From positions 310,001 to 374,000 of the forward strand of contig NZ_QOHJ01000005.1 in the NCBI RefSeq assembly GCF_003319185.1: 64,000 bases of DNA, given 5' to 3'. Position numbers and translations under genes: made by a program. Position 1 is the first letter of the stretch, and each line of letters begins with the position of its first letter. The notes beneath the pieces were generated by a model. The model searched no databases. It was not told the origin of the DNA and saw only the letters and a list, made by a program, of their open reading frames with translations. Of this stretch, positions 62,849 to 64,000 are shown in pieces. This DNA comes from Blastococcus sp. TF02A-30. GTDB taxonomy: Bacteria > Actinomycetota > Actinomycetes > Mycobacteriales > Geodermatophilaceae.

Positions 62849-63316
62849 ATGACCCGACCGCCTCGCCGCCCCGGCCGATCCCGGCGCGACCGCCACGGGC
62901 GCGGCCTCCGGGGACGGCTCGTCCCGACCGACGTGCCGCTCTCCCGGACCCGCGCCGAGCAGTTCGACGACCTGGTCCTCGACGCCGTCGAGGACCTGGA
63001 GCGGCGCTGGGAGCGCGAGCTCGCGGGTGTCGAGTTCGCGGTCGAGGACGTGCCCTGGGTGGAGCACAGCAGCCCCGACGAGGTGGTGCTGGACGCCGAC
63101 GTCCTCGACGACGGCAGCGTGCCGCTGGCCCGGGTGCTGCCCGCGCACCGGGAGGACGGCCGCGAGGTGCCGCCGCGGATCATCGTCTACCGGCGCCCCC
63201 TGGAGGTCCGCGCGGCCGACCGGGACGACCTCGCCGACCTGGTCCGCGACGTCGTCGTCGACCAGGTGGCGGTGCTGCTGGGCCGGGACCCCGAGGAGAT
63301 CGACCCCACCGCCTGA
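62849..63316 (+). CDS. Metallopeptidase-family (DUF1025) protein without zinc motif
   Basis: A 155-residue protein of the Rv3259/DUF1025 type. After a basic N-terminus come FDDLVLDAVEDLERRWERELAGVEFAVEDVP and IIVYRRPLEVRA. The helix that in the family carries H-E-x-x-H reads LVRDVVVDQVAVLLG, with D138-Q139-x-x-V142 in those positions, so the zinc ligands are missing and proteolysis is unlikely. The protein may have kept a binding role. ATG 62849 is probably near-leaderless. Divergent from DUF3499, as in mycobacteria. Confidence 0.8.
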   Translation: MTRPPRRPGRSRRDRHGRGLRGRLVPTDVPLSRTRAEQFDDLVLDAVEDLERRWERELAGVEFAVEDVPWVEHSSPDEVVLDADVLDDGSVPLARVLPAHREDGREVPPRIIVYRRPLEVRAADRDDLADLVRDVVVDQVAVLLGRDPEEIDPTA

Positions 63317-63358
63317 GCCCCGCCGGCCGCTCGTCCGGGCCCTGACATGCTGGGCGGG

Positions 63359-64000
63359 ATGGACCTACCCGCGGCGGCAGCCGGACCGTGGCTCGCGCTC
63401 GGCGCGGTGCTGGGGATCGCGCTCCTGGTCGCCGGCTGGGCGCTGGCCCGTGCGCTGCGGTCCCGGACCCGGGACTCCGCCGGGGCGGCGCCGTCCGCGC
63501 CGCCGGACGACCTCGCCGAGTTCCTCGAGCACCCGCCGGGCACGGCGCCGGCCGGCTCGCGGGAGGCCGGCTGGGTGTCCCTGGCCCCGGCGGGGCCCCC
63601 GGCTCCCGCCGAGCAGCCGGCCCGCGGAGCGCGGCCGGCCACCGTGCTGGCCGCGCTCGCGCTCGCCGTGCTGGTCGTCGTCGGGGTGGCGGCCGCCGTC
63701 GCCGCGGGGACCGGCACCCCGGCCGCCGATCCGGCACCCTCCGGCCGGCCGTCGACGGGCGCGCCGTCCACCGGCGCCGACGACGGGACGGAGGCCCGGC
63801 TCGCGTTCGAGGGGATCGTCCTCGAGGAGCACGCCGTGGGGGTCACCGTCGCCCACCCGGAGCTGGAGCTGACCACGGAGGACGGGCGGGCCGTGGCGCG
63901 TCTCCGGCTCCCGACGGCGAACTGCCTGACGACGCGGGCTCCGGCGACCCCCGGCGATCCGGCGTGCCGCGAGGCGCGGACAGAGCACGCGGAGCTCACG
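63359..64000 (+). CDS. Membrane protein, 3' end outside window
   Basis: A frame open from ATG 63359 to the last base (214 codons). It has two membrane helices, about residues 9-30 (WLALGAVLGIALLVAGWAL) and 83-103 (VLAALALAVLVVVGVAAAV), separated by an acidic, proline-rich cytoplasmic loop. A Thr/Ser/Pro-rich linker leads to an extracytoplasmic segment that begins RLAFEGIVLEEHAVGVTVAHPELELTTEDG and has two cysteines. GGGCGGG lies just upstream. I do not recognise the family. Confidence 0.7.
   Translation, partial: MDLPAAAAGPWLALGAVLGIALLVAGWALARALRSRTRDSAGAAPSAPPDDLAEFLEHPPGTAPAGSREAGWVSLAPAGPPAPAEQPARGARPATVLAALALAVLVVVGVAAAVAAGTGTPAADPAPSGRPSTGAPSTGADDGTEARLAFEGIVLEEHAVGVTVAHPELELTTEDGRAVARLRLPTANCLTTRAPATPGDPACREARTEHAELT

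Overview
The window is a very GC-rich (about 72-75%) stretch of actinobacterial chromosome, densely packed with core genes and almost free of mobile DNA. Gene content and order follow the Mycobacterium tuberculosis Rv3198A-Rv3212 and Rv3235-Rv3259 neighbourhoods (orthology assigned from memory, not by search). Several features are non-mycobacterial: an FHA-type FtsK/SpoIIIE ATPase, a GlfT2-like transferase without the rest of an arabinogalactan locus, and a SAF/CpaE-like pair. Together these suggest a Geodermatophilaceae-type organism (Blastococcus, Geodermatophilus or Modestobacter). That placement is inference. I saw no tRNA, rRNA, insertion sequence, CRISPR array or prophage.

Bases 1-8427 hold a partial alpha/beta hydrolase, a mycoredoxin, the AdnA-AdnB helicase-nuclease pair (double-strand-break end resection), a GT51-like transglycosylase and an alkyltransferase-like DNA damage sensor. 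Bases 8512-17430 hold a mycothiol-type DinB-like protein, moeZ, a DUF3152 zinc-protease-like membrane protein, an alpha/beta hydrolase divergent from a TetR regulator, DUF3107, a ferritin-like protein, the DEAD-box helicase rhlE and a PQQ-like propeller. Bases 17474-24008 hold a hydrolase-MpaB pair, a RecB-like Fe-S nuclease, a PHP phosphoesterase, a PH-domain membrane protein, a 52-residue small protein, DUF6758, a NUDIX hydrolase and a MaoC protein.

Bases 24205-35375 are the least understood part. A WXG100-like protein is divergent from a 1,424-residue FHA/FtsK ATPase, which looks like a reduced type VII secretion module. It is followed by DUF6912, a WS/DGAT acyltransferase, a CpaE-like ATPase coupled to a SAF-domain membrane protein, a small excisionase-type DNA-binding protein, an unknown protein, a LysM membrane protein and an Rv3235-family protein. 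Two intergenic gaps beside the small DNA-binding protein hold unusual repeats: palindromes in one and three tandem 10-bp repeats in the other.

Bases 35433-46949 return to core genes: secA1, an F420/PPOx-type protein, a GNAT, hpf, comF, the mtrA-mtrB-lpqB operon and sahH. Bases 47106-54591 form a surface-glycan block with a TylF-like methyltransferase, a GlfT2-like galactofuranosyltransferase, a large GT-C/YfhO-like membrane protein, a polyprenyl-phosphate glycosyltransferase, a methyltransferase and an SMR/ArnE-like membrane protein. Bases 54596-64000 hold a lipoprotein HNH nuclease, manA, glpD, DUF808, a TobH/SIS protein, Trm112, manB, DUF3499, a degenerate metallopeptidase-family protein and a partial membrane protein. 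ManA and ManB supply mannose phosphates and so feed the glycan genes.

Regulation visible in sequence includes near-perfect hairpins between convergent genes, recurrent TAGNNT -10 elements placed 6-10 nt before start codons (leaderless or near-leaderless transcripts), four-base start/stop overlaps within operons, and two probable CTG start codons.
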